Below, piece after piece: positions 8,479 through 16,193 of a stretch of DNA of 49,451 nucleotides (positions are counted from its first letter, which is position 1; every line of letters begins with the position of its first letter). A program made the position numbers and the translations under genes. Source of the DNA: Spirochaetia bacterium (lineage in GTDB: Bacteria > Spirochaetota > Spirochaetia > DSM-16054 > Sediminispirochaetaceae); contig JAIPFV010000010.1 in assembly GCA_021736475.1 (NCBI GenBank), positions 1 through 49,451 of the forward strand, read 5' to 3'. The notes under the pieces are model-generated. The model saw only the letters and a program-made list of their open reading frames with translations, was not told the origin of the DNA and ran no database searches.

Positions 8479-9300
8479 ATGTATGGGAACAATAAAATTG
8501 GAATATGTGCATGGTCCCTGCCGATTGAGGGTCCCTACGCGTGTAAGCTGGCATCAGAAATTGGTCTGGATGGAATTCAGCTGGATATAGGGCCTTACGA
8601 ACGCGGATTCCCTCTCTCACGTGATTTTGTGCAACAAGCGTATGTAGAGGCTGCCGCTGAGTATGGAATCAGTTATCCATCCATGGCCGCACGGGTGTCG
8701 GATTACTACAGCATGGTGTCCGAACCGGGCGAGGCGGAGCATGAGATTGTAAAACAGGGTATAGAGAAAGCTATCGAAGCCTGCGGAAAGATGAATATTC
8801 CGGTACTGCTCATACCGAATTTTGAGAAGAGTGCCATAAAAAGTTATCGTGATTTTGATATTGCAGTGGATGTGATGAAGTGGGCCTGTGAGCTGGGAGC
8901 TCGAAATGGAGTTACTATTGCAGCCGAAAATACGTTGTCGATAGAGGAAACGGTAAAGCTGCTCTCCAGTGTAGATAAACGCAATTTTAAGCTCTACTTT
9001 GACTTTCAAAACTACTATCTTCACAAGAATTATTACAGTCCGGACATTCTTGAGGCACTCATGCCGCATGTGGTGGAGCTGCATGTAAAGGATGGGAAAA
9101 ATAGGGATTTAAGTGGAGCCCTGTTAGGTAAGGGTGATGTGAACTTCTCTGAATCGATGGACGTGCTTAGAAAGAGTAACTACTCCGGTTGGGTGGTAAC
9201 GGAAAACTATTATGATGTGGCGCCGCTGTGCGGCGAGAGCGATAATCCGGTTGAACTGATTAAACAGGATCTTTCAACCATAAAAAGGGCGCTTTCTTAA
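8479..9300 (+). CDS. Sugar phosphate isomerase/epimerase (AP endonuclease 2 fold)
   Basis: 273 residues with the TIM-barrel layout of the IolE/IolI/hydroxypyruvate-isomerase superfamily. Probable divalent-metal ligands are Glu150 (AAEN), Asp175 (FDFQN), His202 (ELHVKD) and Glu242 (TENYY), spaced as expected. It should isomerise or epimerise, or less likely dehydrate, the keto product of the dehydrogenase encoded 11 bases upstream; this pairing with a Gfo/Idh enzyme is common in polyol and 3-keto-sugar catabolism. The exact reaction is not deducible. Confidence 0.85.
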   Translation: MYGNNKIGICAWSLPIEGPYACKLASEIGLDGIQLDIGPYERGFPLSRDFVQQAYVEAAAEYGISYPSMAARVSDYYSMVSEPGEAEHEIVKQGIEKAIEACGKMNIPVLLIPNFEKSAIKSYRDFDIAVDVMKWACELGARNGVTIAAENTLSIEETVKLLSSVDKRNFKLYFDFQNYYLHKNYYSPDILEALMPHVVELHVKDGKNRDLSGALLGKGDVNFSESMDVLRKSNYSGWVVTENYYDVAPLCGESDNPVELIKQDLSTIKRALS

Positions 9301-9407
9301 AATAAATTGAGAAGGTGATTGATAGATAAACTGTGCATGGTCGGCCGCGCCGAACGGGCTAGGTGTACATGGTTAATGGTCTAATAATATTATTATAGGA
9401 GGATTAC
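9301..9407. other. Intergenic spacer before the M24 gene
   Basis: It holds a small GC hairpin (TCGGC-CGC-GCCGA, 9341-9353) and an AT palindrome (TAATAATATTATTA) just before a strong AGGAGG ribosome site. No convincing promoter or terminator is seen, so the M24 gene is probably read with the upstream genes. Confidence 0.4.
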
Positions 9408-10655
9408 ATGGGAACTTTAGGAACAATGGCAACCGATGCTGAAATCCGCATAGATTATGATAAGCTGAGGAAAGATCGGCTTCGTAAAATGCAGGAGCAA
9501 ATTAAAAAGGACAAGCTTGGTGCGCTGCTTGCATTTGATCACGATGCAATTCGTTATATCACAAGTACCAAACTCAACGACTGGATGAATAACAAGCTGG
9601 CCAGGGCAACCCTGGTTTCGGCCGACCAGGATCCGATTCTCTATGAAGCGGGAAGTGCGATTGAGGCTAAAAAGAAGCTTTGTCCCTGGATAGCAGACCG
9701 TATCTTTCCATTTACCGGTGGGGCAATGAGAGGCTCCTTTCCGGCTCCGGTTGTGAAGGCACATGCGAAAAAATTTGCAAAAGAGCTTAAAACTATTCTG
9801 ACTGAGTGGGGCGTAGAGAAAGAGCCTCTCGGCATTGATATTACAGAAATCCCTTTTATTCTTGCTCTGCAGGAAGAGGGACTAAAGGTTGTAGACGGAC
9901 AGCAGACCATTCTGGAAGCCCAGAAAATTAAGACAAAAGAGGAAATTGACCTGATCGAGATGTCTATAGCAATTGATGAGGCGGCATTTTGGGAGGTCAT
10001 CACTCATGCGAAACCCGGTGTAACTGAAAATGAACTGAATGGTCTTATGCGAAAGAGAATATACGAGCTCGGTGCAGAGGAAATTCAGAACATCAATGTG
10101 ATTACCGGTAACCGTTCTTACCCTCATCCCCATGATGCCTCCGATCGGATGCTGCGAATGGGAGATATGATTTTTATAGACATTGTCAGTGTCTTTAACG
10201 GGTATCACACCTGTTACTACCAGTCTTTCGTAGTGGGGCCTCCATCGCAGCAGCAGCTCGATATTTATCGAACCACCTATGACTGGTTGTTTGATGCTGC
10301 AAAATTGCTAAAACCCGGTGTAAGCACTGCTGATATCGCCCGTCAATGGCCTGAAGCTCACACCCTTGGTTTGAACAATGAAGCGGAAGCTTTTGCCCTG
10401 GAACTTGGACATGGAATTGGAATCACCCACTGGGCTAAGCCGGTTATCAGCCGCTGGTTCAGTATTGATCACCCCGAAATTTTGGAAGAAGGGATGGTCT
10501 TTGCCCTGGAAACCTACAGTGGATCGGGTAATGATGCCGCACGAATTGAAGAGATGTTCGTGATCGAAAAAGACGGAGCCCGGCAGCTAAGTAAATTCCC
10601 CTCTAAAGATCTGATCTCTGTTCCCACGGCAGGGAACCTTCTTCCACGGGGTTAA
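9408..10655 (+). CDS. M24-family (creatinase/prolidase-fold) protein with one altered metal ligand
   Basis: 415 residues: an N-terminal creatinase-type domain (about 15-165) and a C-terminal pita-bread domain. Of the five metal ligands of M24 enzymes, Asp258, His335, Glu368 and Glu381 are present, but the second Asp, expected 11 residues after the first, is Cys269 (YHTC). The fold includes aminopeptidases, prolidases, metal-free creatinase and the DMSP lyase DddP, so peptidase activity should not be assumed. As the last gene of a sugar/polyol operon it may act on a small metabolite. A GGAGG site precedes the ATG and a strong terminator follows. Confidence 0.85.
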   Translation: MGTLGTMATDAEIRIDYDKLRKDRLRKMQEQIKKDKLGALLAFDHDAIRYITSTKLNDWMNNKLARATLVSADQDPILYEAGSAIEAKKKLCPWIADRIFPFTGGAMRGSFPAPVVKAHAKKFAKELKTILTEWGVEKEPLGIDITEIPFILALQEEGLKVVDGQQTILEAQKIKTKEEIDLIEMSIAIDEAAFWEVITHAKPGVTENELNGLMRKRIYELGAEEIQNINVITGNRSYPHPHDASDRMLRMGDMIFIDIVSVFNGYHTCYYQSFVVGPPSQQQLDIYRTTYDWLFDAAKLLKPGVSTADIARQWPEAHTLGLNNEAEAFALELGHGIGITHWAKPVISRWFSIDHPEILEEGMVFALETYSGSGNDAARIEEMFVIEKDGARQLSKFPSKDLISVPTAGNLLPRG

Positions 10656-10668
10656 GCATGTGTACCTC

Positions 10669-10730
10669 GACGAACGTCCCGCTCCACCGGCTACCACCCG
10701 CGGTGGACGGGACTGTTCGTCTTTTTTTTT
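10669..10730 (+). terminator. Strong Rho-independent terminator closing the sugar/polyol operon
   Basis: A long GC-rich stem with two small bulges (arms 10669-10688 and 10702-10721) is followed by nine T (10722-10730). It separates the two large catabolic operons. Confidence 0.92.
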
Positions 10731-10760
10731 CAAAGATGAAGAGTTTAGTAGCTTTGTTTC

Positions 10761-10789
10761 TTGACGGGGGAATACTTGTAGAATATGAT
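10761..10789 (+). promoter_or_regulatory. Promoter of the aldehyde/2-oxoacid operon
   Basis: TTGACG (10761-10766), a 17-base spacer and TATGAT (10784-10789) give a near-consensus sigma-70-type promoter. Transcription would start near 10796, inside the adjacent operator. Confidence 0.85.
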
Positions 10790-10804
10790 AATGGTATGAC
10801 CAAT
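10790..10804. promoter_or_regulatory. FadR/PdhR-type operator overlapping the transcription start
   Basis: AATGGTATGACCAAT fits the GntR/FadR-subfamily (PdhR) consensus ATTGGT-N3-ACCAAT at all but one position. It lies directly after the -10 box, where a bound repressor would block initiation. The FadR-family regulator encoded at the end of the same operon (21768-22484) is the obvious ligand-responsive repressor. Confidence 0.75.
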
Positions 10805-10831
10805 AAAAAGGACAGACAATAGGAGTGATAC

Positions 10832-12205
10832 ATGAACGATGTAGATTATATAAAAGGGCTGGTACAGCAGTCTAGGCAGGCTTTACAGGAGATCGAATCC
10901 TTTGATCAAAAAGCGGTAGATAGGCTGGTTCGAGAGATAGCCAAGTATGTATTTGACAATGCCCAAGAGCTGGCGGAGATGTCGGTGAAAGAGACCAAGA
11001 TGGGCGCTGTCGAATACAAGACCAAAAAAAACCTCGGGAAAGCACGTATTATGTGGCACAGTCTCAAGGGTAAAAAGTCTATCGGCATCATCAGCGAAGA
11101 CGAGGAGACCGGCATTATTGAGGTTGCGAAACCGGTAGGAGTTGTCGGAGCAATTCAGCCTACTACTAATCCTCAAGTTACCCCTATGGCCAATGCAATG
11201 GCTGCTATTAAGGGGCGTAATGCGATTATTATTGCACCCCATCCCAGAGCCGAGAAAACGACTAAGTACCTGGTGGATCGATGGAATGAAAAACTGGAAG
11301 AGCTCGGTGCTCCTAAATATCTCATTCAGTATGTTGACGGCGCCAGTGTGGAGCGCACCAAGCACTTGATGGAAAATGTGGACGTGATAGTCGCCACCGG
11401 CGGGCCGGGAATGGTAAGAGCCGCCTACTCAAGCGGAAAGCCTTCATTCGGGGTAGGTCAGGGGAATGTGCAGACCATCATCGATCGCGGTGTTGATATT
11501 CAGGCCGCGGTTAAAATGATAATTGACGGGAGAACTTTTGATAACGGCATTATCTGTTCCGGAGAACAGACCATCATTACCCCGGTAGAGCTCTACGAAG
11601 AGATGCGCAAGGAGGTTGAGGCCTACGGCGGCTATTGGATAGAAAAAGAGGCGGAACGGGAAAAGATTATCAACGTACTGTTTCCTGATGGAAAAACTAA
11701 TAAAGAGATGGTAGGCCAGACCGTACAGGATATAGCCAAGGCTTCCGGAGTTACTATTCCGGAGGGAACTAAGGTTATCGTAATCCCGGAGGAAACCTGG
11801 AATAAAGACAGCCTCTTGAGAAAAGAGAAAATGTTCCCGGTTATTACTCCCTTCAAGTATGAGGAGTTTTCCGAAGCCATCGACATTGCGATCGAGAATC
11901 TGGAACTTGAAGGAAAGGGACACTCGGTCTCTCTGCACTCGTACAATGACGAGAATATTCGGGAGCTCGGGCGACGGGTGCCCGTGAGCAGAGTTATGGT
12001 AAATCAGCCTTCTGCGACTCACACCGGAGGCAACTTTGTGAATGGACTGAATGCAACCAGTACTCTCGGCTGCGGATCCTGGGGAAACAACAGCATTTCA
12101 GAGAACTTCTACTACAAGCATTTGCTCAACATTACCCGCGTGGCGAAAGTACGAAAGAATCCAGTTGTTGTCACTGATGAAGAGTTGTGGAGCGAAGAGG
12201 TTTAA
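10832..12205 (+). CDS. CoA-acylating aldehyde dehydrogenase (EutE/SauS-like)
   Basis: 457 residues of the aldehyde dehydrogenase superfamily. The cofactor-side motif PTTNP (110-114) and the nucleophile Cys242 in FDNGIICSGEQ are the hallmarks of the CoA-acylating branch (EutE, AdhE N-domain, sulfoacetaldehyde dehydrogenase SauS). It should convert an aldehyde, NAD(P)+ and CoA to acyl-CoA. Acetaldehyde, succinate semialdehyde and sulfoacetaldehyde are all possible substrates. It is first in the operon, and the next two genes encode an ADP-forming acyl-CoA ligase, so the acyl-CoA could be turned into free acid plus ATP. An AGGAG site precedes the ATG. Confidence 0.88.
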   Translation: MNDVDYIKGLVQQSRQALQEIESFDQKAVDRLVREIAKYVFDNAQELAEMSVKETKMGAVEYKTKKNLGKARIMWHSLKGKKSIGIISEDEETGIIEVAKPVGVVGAIQPTTNPQVTPMANAMAAIKGRNAIIIAPHPRAEKTTKYLVDRWNEKLEELGAPKYLIQYVDGASVERTKHLMENVDVIVATGGPGMVRAAYSSGKPSFGVGQGNVQTIIDRGVDIQAAVKMIIDGRTFDNGIICSGEQTIITPVELYEEMRKEVEAYGGYWIEKEAEREKIINVLFPDGKTNKEMVGQTVQDIAKASGVTIPEGTKVIVIPEETWNKDSLLRKEKMFPVITPFKYEEFSEAIDIAIENLELEGKGHSVSLHSYNDENIRELGRRVPVSRVMVNQPSATHTGGNFVNGLNATSTLGCGSWGNNSISENFYYKHLLNITRVAKVRKNPVVVTDEELWSEEV

Positions 12206-12215
12206 GGAGTAGGGC

Positions 12216-13358
12216 ATGAAGTTACTGGAGTATAAAGCACACGAGGTATTTCATGAGTATGAAGTGCCATCGATAAAAGGTTTTACCGTATCCACCCCGG
12301 AGGAACTCGAAAGGGTTGACGGTAAGCTGGAGTATCCTGTGGTGATTAAAGCCCAGGTGCAAACCGGAAATCGGGGAAAAGCCGGGGGGATCAAGTTTGC
12401 CGAGAATAGAGACCAGCTGCTGAAGCAGGGGGCTGAAATACTCGGAATGTCTATCAAAGGGCTTGAGGTAAAACGGATTTTCATCACCGAGAAGGTGAAT
12501 ATAGACAAAGAGATGTACCTCAGTTTTACCATGGACCGTAAAACCAAATTAGGTGTCTTAATTTTCAGTCCTGAGGGGGGCGTGGACATCAACGAGATTG
12601 TCGAAAAGAACCCCGAAAAAGTGGCCAAGGTAATTCTACCGGCGGGAGAAGAAATAGACGATTTTACCCTCCAGTACGTAATCGATAAGACCGGATTGAA
12701 GCAGTCCTACCATGATGAGTTTAAAAATATTTGTAAAAAGCTCTATCGGATGTATGTGCACTACGATTGTCTTCTGGCGGAAATAAACCCCCTGGTAATA
12801 ACTTCGGAGGGTCACCTTAAGGCTCTGGACGGAAAAGTGGACATAGACGATAACGCCCTCTATAGGCATCCGAATGTGAAAGAGTTCAGAGACGAGATAA
12901 CCGAAAATCCTCTGGTTCTACAGGCTAGAGGGTTTGACTTCCTCTATATTCCCATAAAAGACCGGGGAAATATCGGGGTGATCAGTAACGGTTCGGGAAT
13001 GATTATGTCCTCTATCGACCTCATATCGAAGCGAGGTATGGAAGTTACCTGCGCCTTGGATTTAGGCGGTGGTGCGACGGCAGATAGAATTCAGGAGGCC
13101 TTGAAGATAGTTGCCTCCAACCCCCAGGTCGACACGATTTTCATAAACATTTTCGGTGGAATTACCCGCTGTGACGAGATCGCCGAAGGGGTGCAGCAAA
13201 GTATAGATGAAATCGATACTAATCGACTGGTCATACGACTTGAAGGAACTAACAAGGAGAAGGGGCTGCAGATTATCCGTAATATCGGCGGAAATATTGA
13301 GTTGGTAGACGGTCTCTACGAGGGCGTCGATGCACTTGCGGAGGGTATGAACAAATGA
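12216..13358 (+). CDS. Acyl-CoA ligase (ADP-forming) beta subunit, SucC-like
   Basis: 380 residues with an N-terminal ATP-grasp domain and a C-terminal CoA-ligase domain ending in NIFGGITRCDEIAEG, the architecture of succinyl-CoA synthetase beta and malate-CoA ligase MtkA. With the alpha subunit, encoded with a four-base overlap (13355-13358), it should interconvert acyl-CoA, ADP and phosphate with acid, CoA and ATP. The neighbouring aldehyde dehydrogenase rather than TCA-cycle genes argues for an accessory, substrate-specific ligase such as the sulfoacetate-CoA ligase type (SqwKL). The true acid is unknown. Confidence 0.85.
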   Translation: MKLLEYKAHEVFHEYEVPSIKGFTVSTPEELERVDGKLEYPVVIKAQVQTGNRGKAGGIKFAENRDQLLKQGAEILGMSIKGLEVKRIFITEKVNIDKEMYLSFTMDRKTKLGVLIFSPEGGVDINEIVEKNPEKVAKVILPAGEEIDDFTLQYVIDKTGLKQSYHDEFKNICKKLYRMYVHYDCLLAEINPLVITSEGHLKALDGKVDIDDNALYRHPNVKEFRDEITENPLVLQARGFDFLYIPIKDRGNIGVISNGSGMIMSSIDLISKRGMEVTCALDLGGGATADRIQEALKIVASNPQVDTIFINIFGGITRCDEIAEGVQQSIDEIDTNRLVIRLEGTNKEKGLQIIRNIGGNIELVDGLYEGVDALAEGMNK

Positions 13359-14224
13359 GTTTTTTTGTCGATGAAAATACGCGCTTAATAGTACAGGGAA
13401 TTACAGGCCGAGAAGGAACCTTTCATACCGAACAGATGCAGCAGTACGGCACTAATGTGGTTGCGGGAGTAACCCCCGGTAAGGGCGGTACCGAGGTGCT
13501 TGGAGTGCCGGTGTACAACACCGTGCGCGAGGCTATGGAGCGACACGAAGCGAACGCTTCGGTACTGTTTGTGCCGCCTAAGTTCCTTTACGGAGCCGCC
13601 TACGAGGCGATTATGTCTGGAGTGCCCCTGGTAATGACGATTGCCGAGGGCACTCCGGTACACGATATGCTGAAACTCCACCATTTGGCAAAAGAAAAGG
13701 GGGTGCAGCTGATTGGCCCCAACTCCTTCGGGGTTATTTCACCGGGAAAGGCGAAGGCCGGTTTTATGGCCCATCGTATTTTTTCCAAAGGGCGGGTAGG
13801 TGTGATGAGCCGGAGTGCCACCAACTGCTACGAGACGGTGTTTCTGTTGAAAAATGCCGGCATTGGACAGTCGACGGTGGTGGGGGTCGGGGGCGATATG
13901 ATACCCGGTTCAACCTTTGTCGATGTGCTTCCCTTCTATGAAAAAGACCCTGATACGGATGTCGTTATCATGATAGGTGAAATTGGCGGAAGCGAAGAAG
14001 AGCTGGCCGCCGAATATATCAAGAAATATGTGACCAAACCGGTGATAGCTCTTATTGCGGGAAAGAACGCACCCAAGGATACCAGCATGGGCCATGCGGG
14101 AGCAATTGTCTCCCCTGATGGAGAAGGCTCTGCAGAGAGCAAGGAAGAGAAACTGCGTGCCGCGGGAGTACACATCGCCGAGAGTACCGAAGACATCCTG
14201 CGAATAGTAAAAACTCTAGTATAA
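13355..14224 (+). CDS. Acyl-CoA ligase (ADP-forming) alpha subunit, SucD-like
   Basis: 289 residues: CoA-binding Rossmann domain with QGITGREGTFHT (14-25), then the ligase domain with the phosphorylated His247 in GHAGA. Two stretches normally near-invariant in SucD are altered: GPNCPG reads GPNSFG (121-126) and SRSGTLTYE reads SRSATNCYE (152-160). This supports an acyl substrate other than succinate. Start overlaps the SucC-like stop by four bases, so the two subunits are translationally coupled. Confidence 0.85.
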   Translation: MSFFVDENTRLIVQGITGREGTFHTEQMQQYGTNVVAGVTPGKGGTEVLGVPVYNTVREAMERHEANASVLFVPPKFLYGAAYEAIMSGVPLVMTIAEGTPVHDMLKLHHLAKEKGVQLIGPNSFGVISPGKAKAGFMAHRIFSKGRVGVMSRSATNCYETVFLLKNAGIGQSTVVGVGGDMIPGSTFVDVLPFYEKDPDTDVVIMIGEIGGSEEELAAEYIKKYVTKPVIALIAGKNAPKDTSMGHAGAIVSPDGEGSAESKEEKLRAAGVHIAESTEDILRIVKTLV

Positions 14225-14235
14225 AGGACGGCTAT

Positions 14236-15201
14236 ATGGATAAACAGACGATTTTACAAGTGTATGAAACGATGCTGACCATCCGCAAGTTTGAGGAAAA
14301 GGCGCTGCACCTGTTTGAAGAAAATAAACTGAGGGGTTCGGTTCACCTAAGCATTGGTCAGGAAGCGGTAGCCGCCGTGGTAGGCGCATATCTGAGGGAT
14401 AAAGACTACATCACCAGTACCCACCGCGGTCACGGCCACGCTATTGCCAAGGGGGCACGGCCGGACAAGGCCATGGCCGAGCTGATGGGCAGAGAAACCG
14501 GCTATTGCGGAGGCAGAGGCGGTTCGATGCATATAGCCGATGTAGAAAAGGGTAATCTGGGAGCCAATGCAATCGTCGGCGGCGGGATACCCCATGCCAA
14601 CGGTGCCGCCCTCAGTGCACAGCTGCGCGGAACCGACCAGGTGGCGGTAAGCTTCTTTGGAGACGGTGCGGCCAATGAGGGCATTTTTCACGAGACCCTG
14701 AATATCGCTTCCATCTGGAAGCTGCCGGTTATCTTTATCTGCGAAAACAACCAATACGGAATGACCACTGCGGTAGATTCGGTGACTTCGGTAAAGGATA
14801 TTGCCGTACGAGCAGCCGGTTACGATATGCCTGGAGAGGTAGTGGACGGAAATGATGTGTTTGCAATGGAAAAGGCTGTTAAGAAGGCCATCAAGCGTGC
14901 TCAGGACGGAGAAGGGCCGACCTTGATCGAGGCAAAAACCTACCGCTGGAAGGGACATTGGACGGGAGACCCGGAAGTGTACCGTACCAGAGATGAGGTA
15001 GAAGAGTGGAAGACTAAGTGCCCCATCAAACGGCTGGAAAAACACATGCAGGATAAAAAGATCCTCTCTCTGGAACAGATAGAGGCCACCCACACAAAGA
15101 TAGACAAACTGATAGACGAGGCTGAAGAGTTTGCCCTGAGCAGTCCGGATCCGGACCCCGCCACGGTACTCGACAACGTGTATTATGAGGGGGATAAATA
15201 A
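14236..15201 (+). CDS. 2-oxoacid/acetoin dehydrogenase E1 alpha subunit
   Basis: 321 residues of the thiamine-diphosphate-dependent E1 alpha family (AcoA/PdhA). The TPP motif GDGAANEG (142-149) runs into the conserved HETLNIASIWKLPVIFICENN region, and HRGHGH (63-68) is present. With E1 beta it decarboxylates a 2-oxoacid (pyruvate) or cleaves acetoin to acetaldehyde and an acetyl group passed to E2. The short length resembles AcoA. It is encoded in order with E1 beta, E2 and E3. Confidence 0.9.
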   Translation: MDKQTILQVYETMLTIRKFEEKALHLFEENKLRGSVHLSIGQEAVAAVVGAYLRDKDYITSTHRGHGHAIAKGARPDKAMAELMGRETGYCGGRGGSMHIADVEKGNLGANAIVGGGIPHANGAALSAQLRGTDQVAVSFFGDGAANEGIFHETLNIASIWKLPVIFICENNQYGMTTAVDSVTSVKDIAVRAAGYDMPGEVVDGNDVFAMEKAVKKAIKRAQDGEGPTLIEAKTYRWKGHWTGDPEVYRTRDEVEEWKTKCPIKRLEKHMQDKKILSLEQIEATHTKIDKLIDEAEEFALSSPDPDPATVLDNVYYEGDK

Positions 15202-16182
15202 ATGAGCAGAAAAAAATATTCGGTCGCTATACGGGACGTGATTGCAGAGGAGATGCGCTCCGATCCATCGGTGTTTGTGATGGGAGAAGACATCGGCGCT
15301 TTGGGTGGTGTGTTCGGATGCACCAGGGACTTACAGAAGGAGTTCGGGAAAAATCGGGTTCGTGACACCCCCATCGCGGAAGCGGGATACGTGGGTACGG
15401 GGATCGGTGCTGCTCTCACCGGTATGCGCCCGATTCTCGATTTTATGTACCTTGACTTTGTCTATGTGGCCATGGATCAGCTGCTGAACCAGGCAGCTAA
15501 ACTACGCTATATGTACGGCGGGCGGGCAACTCTGCCCCTTGTAGTTCGGGGACAGCAGGGCATCGGAAGGGGGAATGCGGGCACCCACTCGCAGAGTGTA
15601 GAGGCCTTTTTTACCCATATACCGGGCTTCAAAGTAGCGATGCCCTCCACAGCCTCCGATGCGGCCGGGCTTCTGCGCACAGCAATTCGCGATAATAATC
15701 CTGTCATGTTTATAGAGCATAAGGCGTTATATGCAAGCAGCGAAGAGGTTCCGGATGATCCGAATTTTGCAATACCCTTCGGGAAGGCGGCGGTACGCCG
15801 GCAAGGCAAAGACGTGACTATTATTGCTACTTCGTTGATGGTGGGGCGTGCCCTGGAAGCGGCCGAAGCCCTGTCGAAGGAAGGAATCGAAGCGGAGGTT
15901 ATCGACCCCCGCACGCTGCTGCCCCTGGATCTTGATACGATGCTGAAATCTATTGAGAAAACCGGAAGAGCGGTGGTGGTACACGAAGCCCACAAGAACA
16001 ACGGTGTCGGAGCGGAAATTGCATCCCAGATAATGGAGGCGGGTTTTAAGTTTCTCGATGCCCCGGTAGTTCGTCTGGGTGCAAAGGCCTGTACCCTTCC
16101 CTTTAGTCTTGTTTTGGAAAATGCGGTAGTACCGGGAGTTGATGATATCCACGAAGCGGCAAAACAGGTCTGCTACAAATAG
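15202..16182 (+). CDS. 2-oxoacid/acetoin dehydrogenase E1 beta subunit
   Basis: 326 residues, transketolase pyrimidine-binding plus C-terminal domains, with typical E1 beta landmarks GEDIGALGGVFG (27-38), RVRDTPIAEAGYVGTG (51-66) and the C-terminal VVHEAHKNNGVGAEIASQI. It completes the alpha2beta2 E1 with the gene that ends immediately before its ATG. AcoB and PdhB cannot be separated by eye. Confidence 0.9.
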   Translation: MSRKKYSVAIRDVIAEEMRSDPSVFVMGEDIGALGGVFGCTRDLQKEFGKNRVRDTPIAEAGYVGTGIGAALTGMRPILDFMYLDFVYVAMDQLLNQAAKLRYMYGGRATLPLVVRGQQGIGRGNAGTHSQSVEAFFTHIPGFKVAMPSTASDAAGLLRTAIRDNNPVMFIEHKALYASSEEVPDDPNFAIPFGKAAVRRQGKDVTIIATSLMVGRALEAAEALSKEGIEAEVIDPRTLLPLDLDTMLKSIEKTGRAVVVHEAHKNNGVGAEIASQIMEAGFKFLDAPVVRLGAKACTLPFSLVLENAVVPGVDDIHEAAKQVCYK

Positions 16183-16193
16183 GGAGAGGTACT

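Noticed and set aside
9408..10655. Calling the M24 gene an Xaa-Pro peptidase or DMSP lyase
   Set aside because: One metal ligand is replaced by Cys and the operon context is sugar/polyol catabolism, so only the fold is supported.
10832..14224. Naming the aldehyde dehydrogenase and ligase genes as sulfoacetaldehyde genes (sqwD/sqwK/sqwL)
   Set aside because: The gene set fits, but no sulfonate transporter, transketolase or other sulfosugar gene is next to them, and the substrate cannot be read from motifs.
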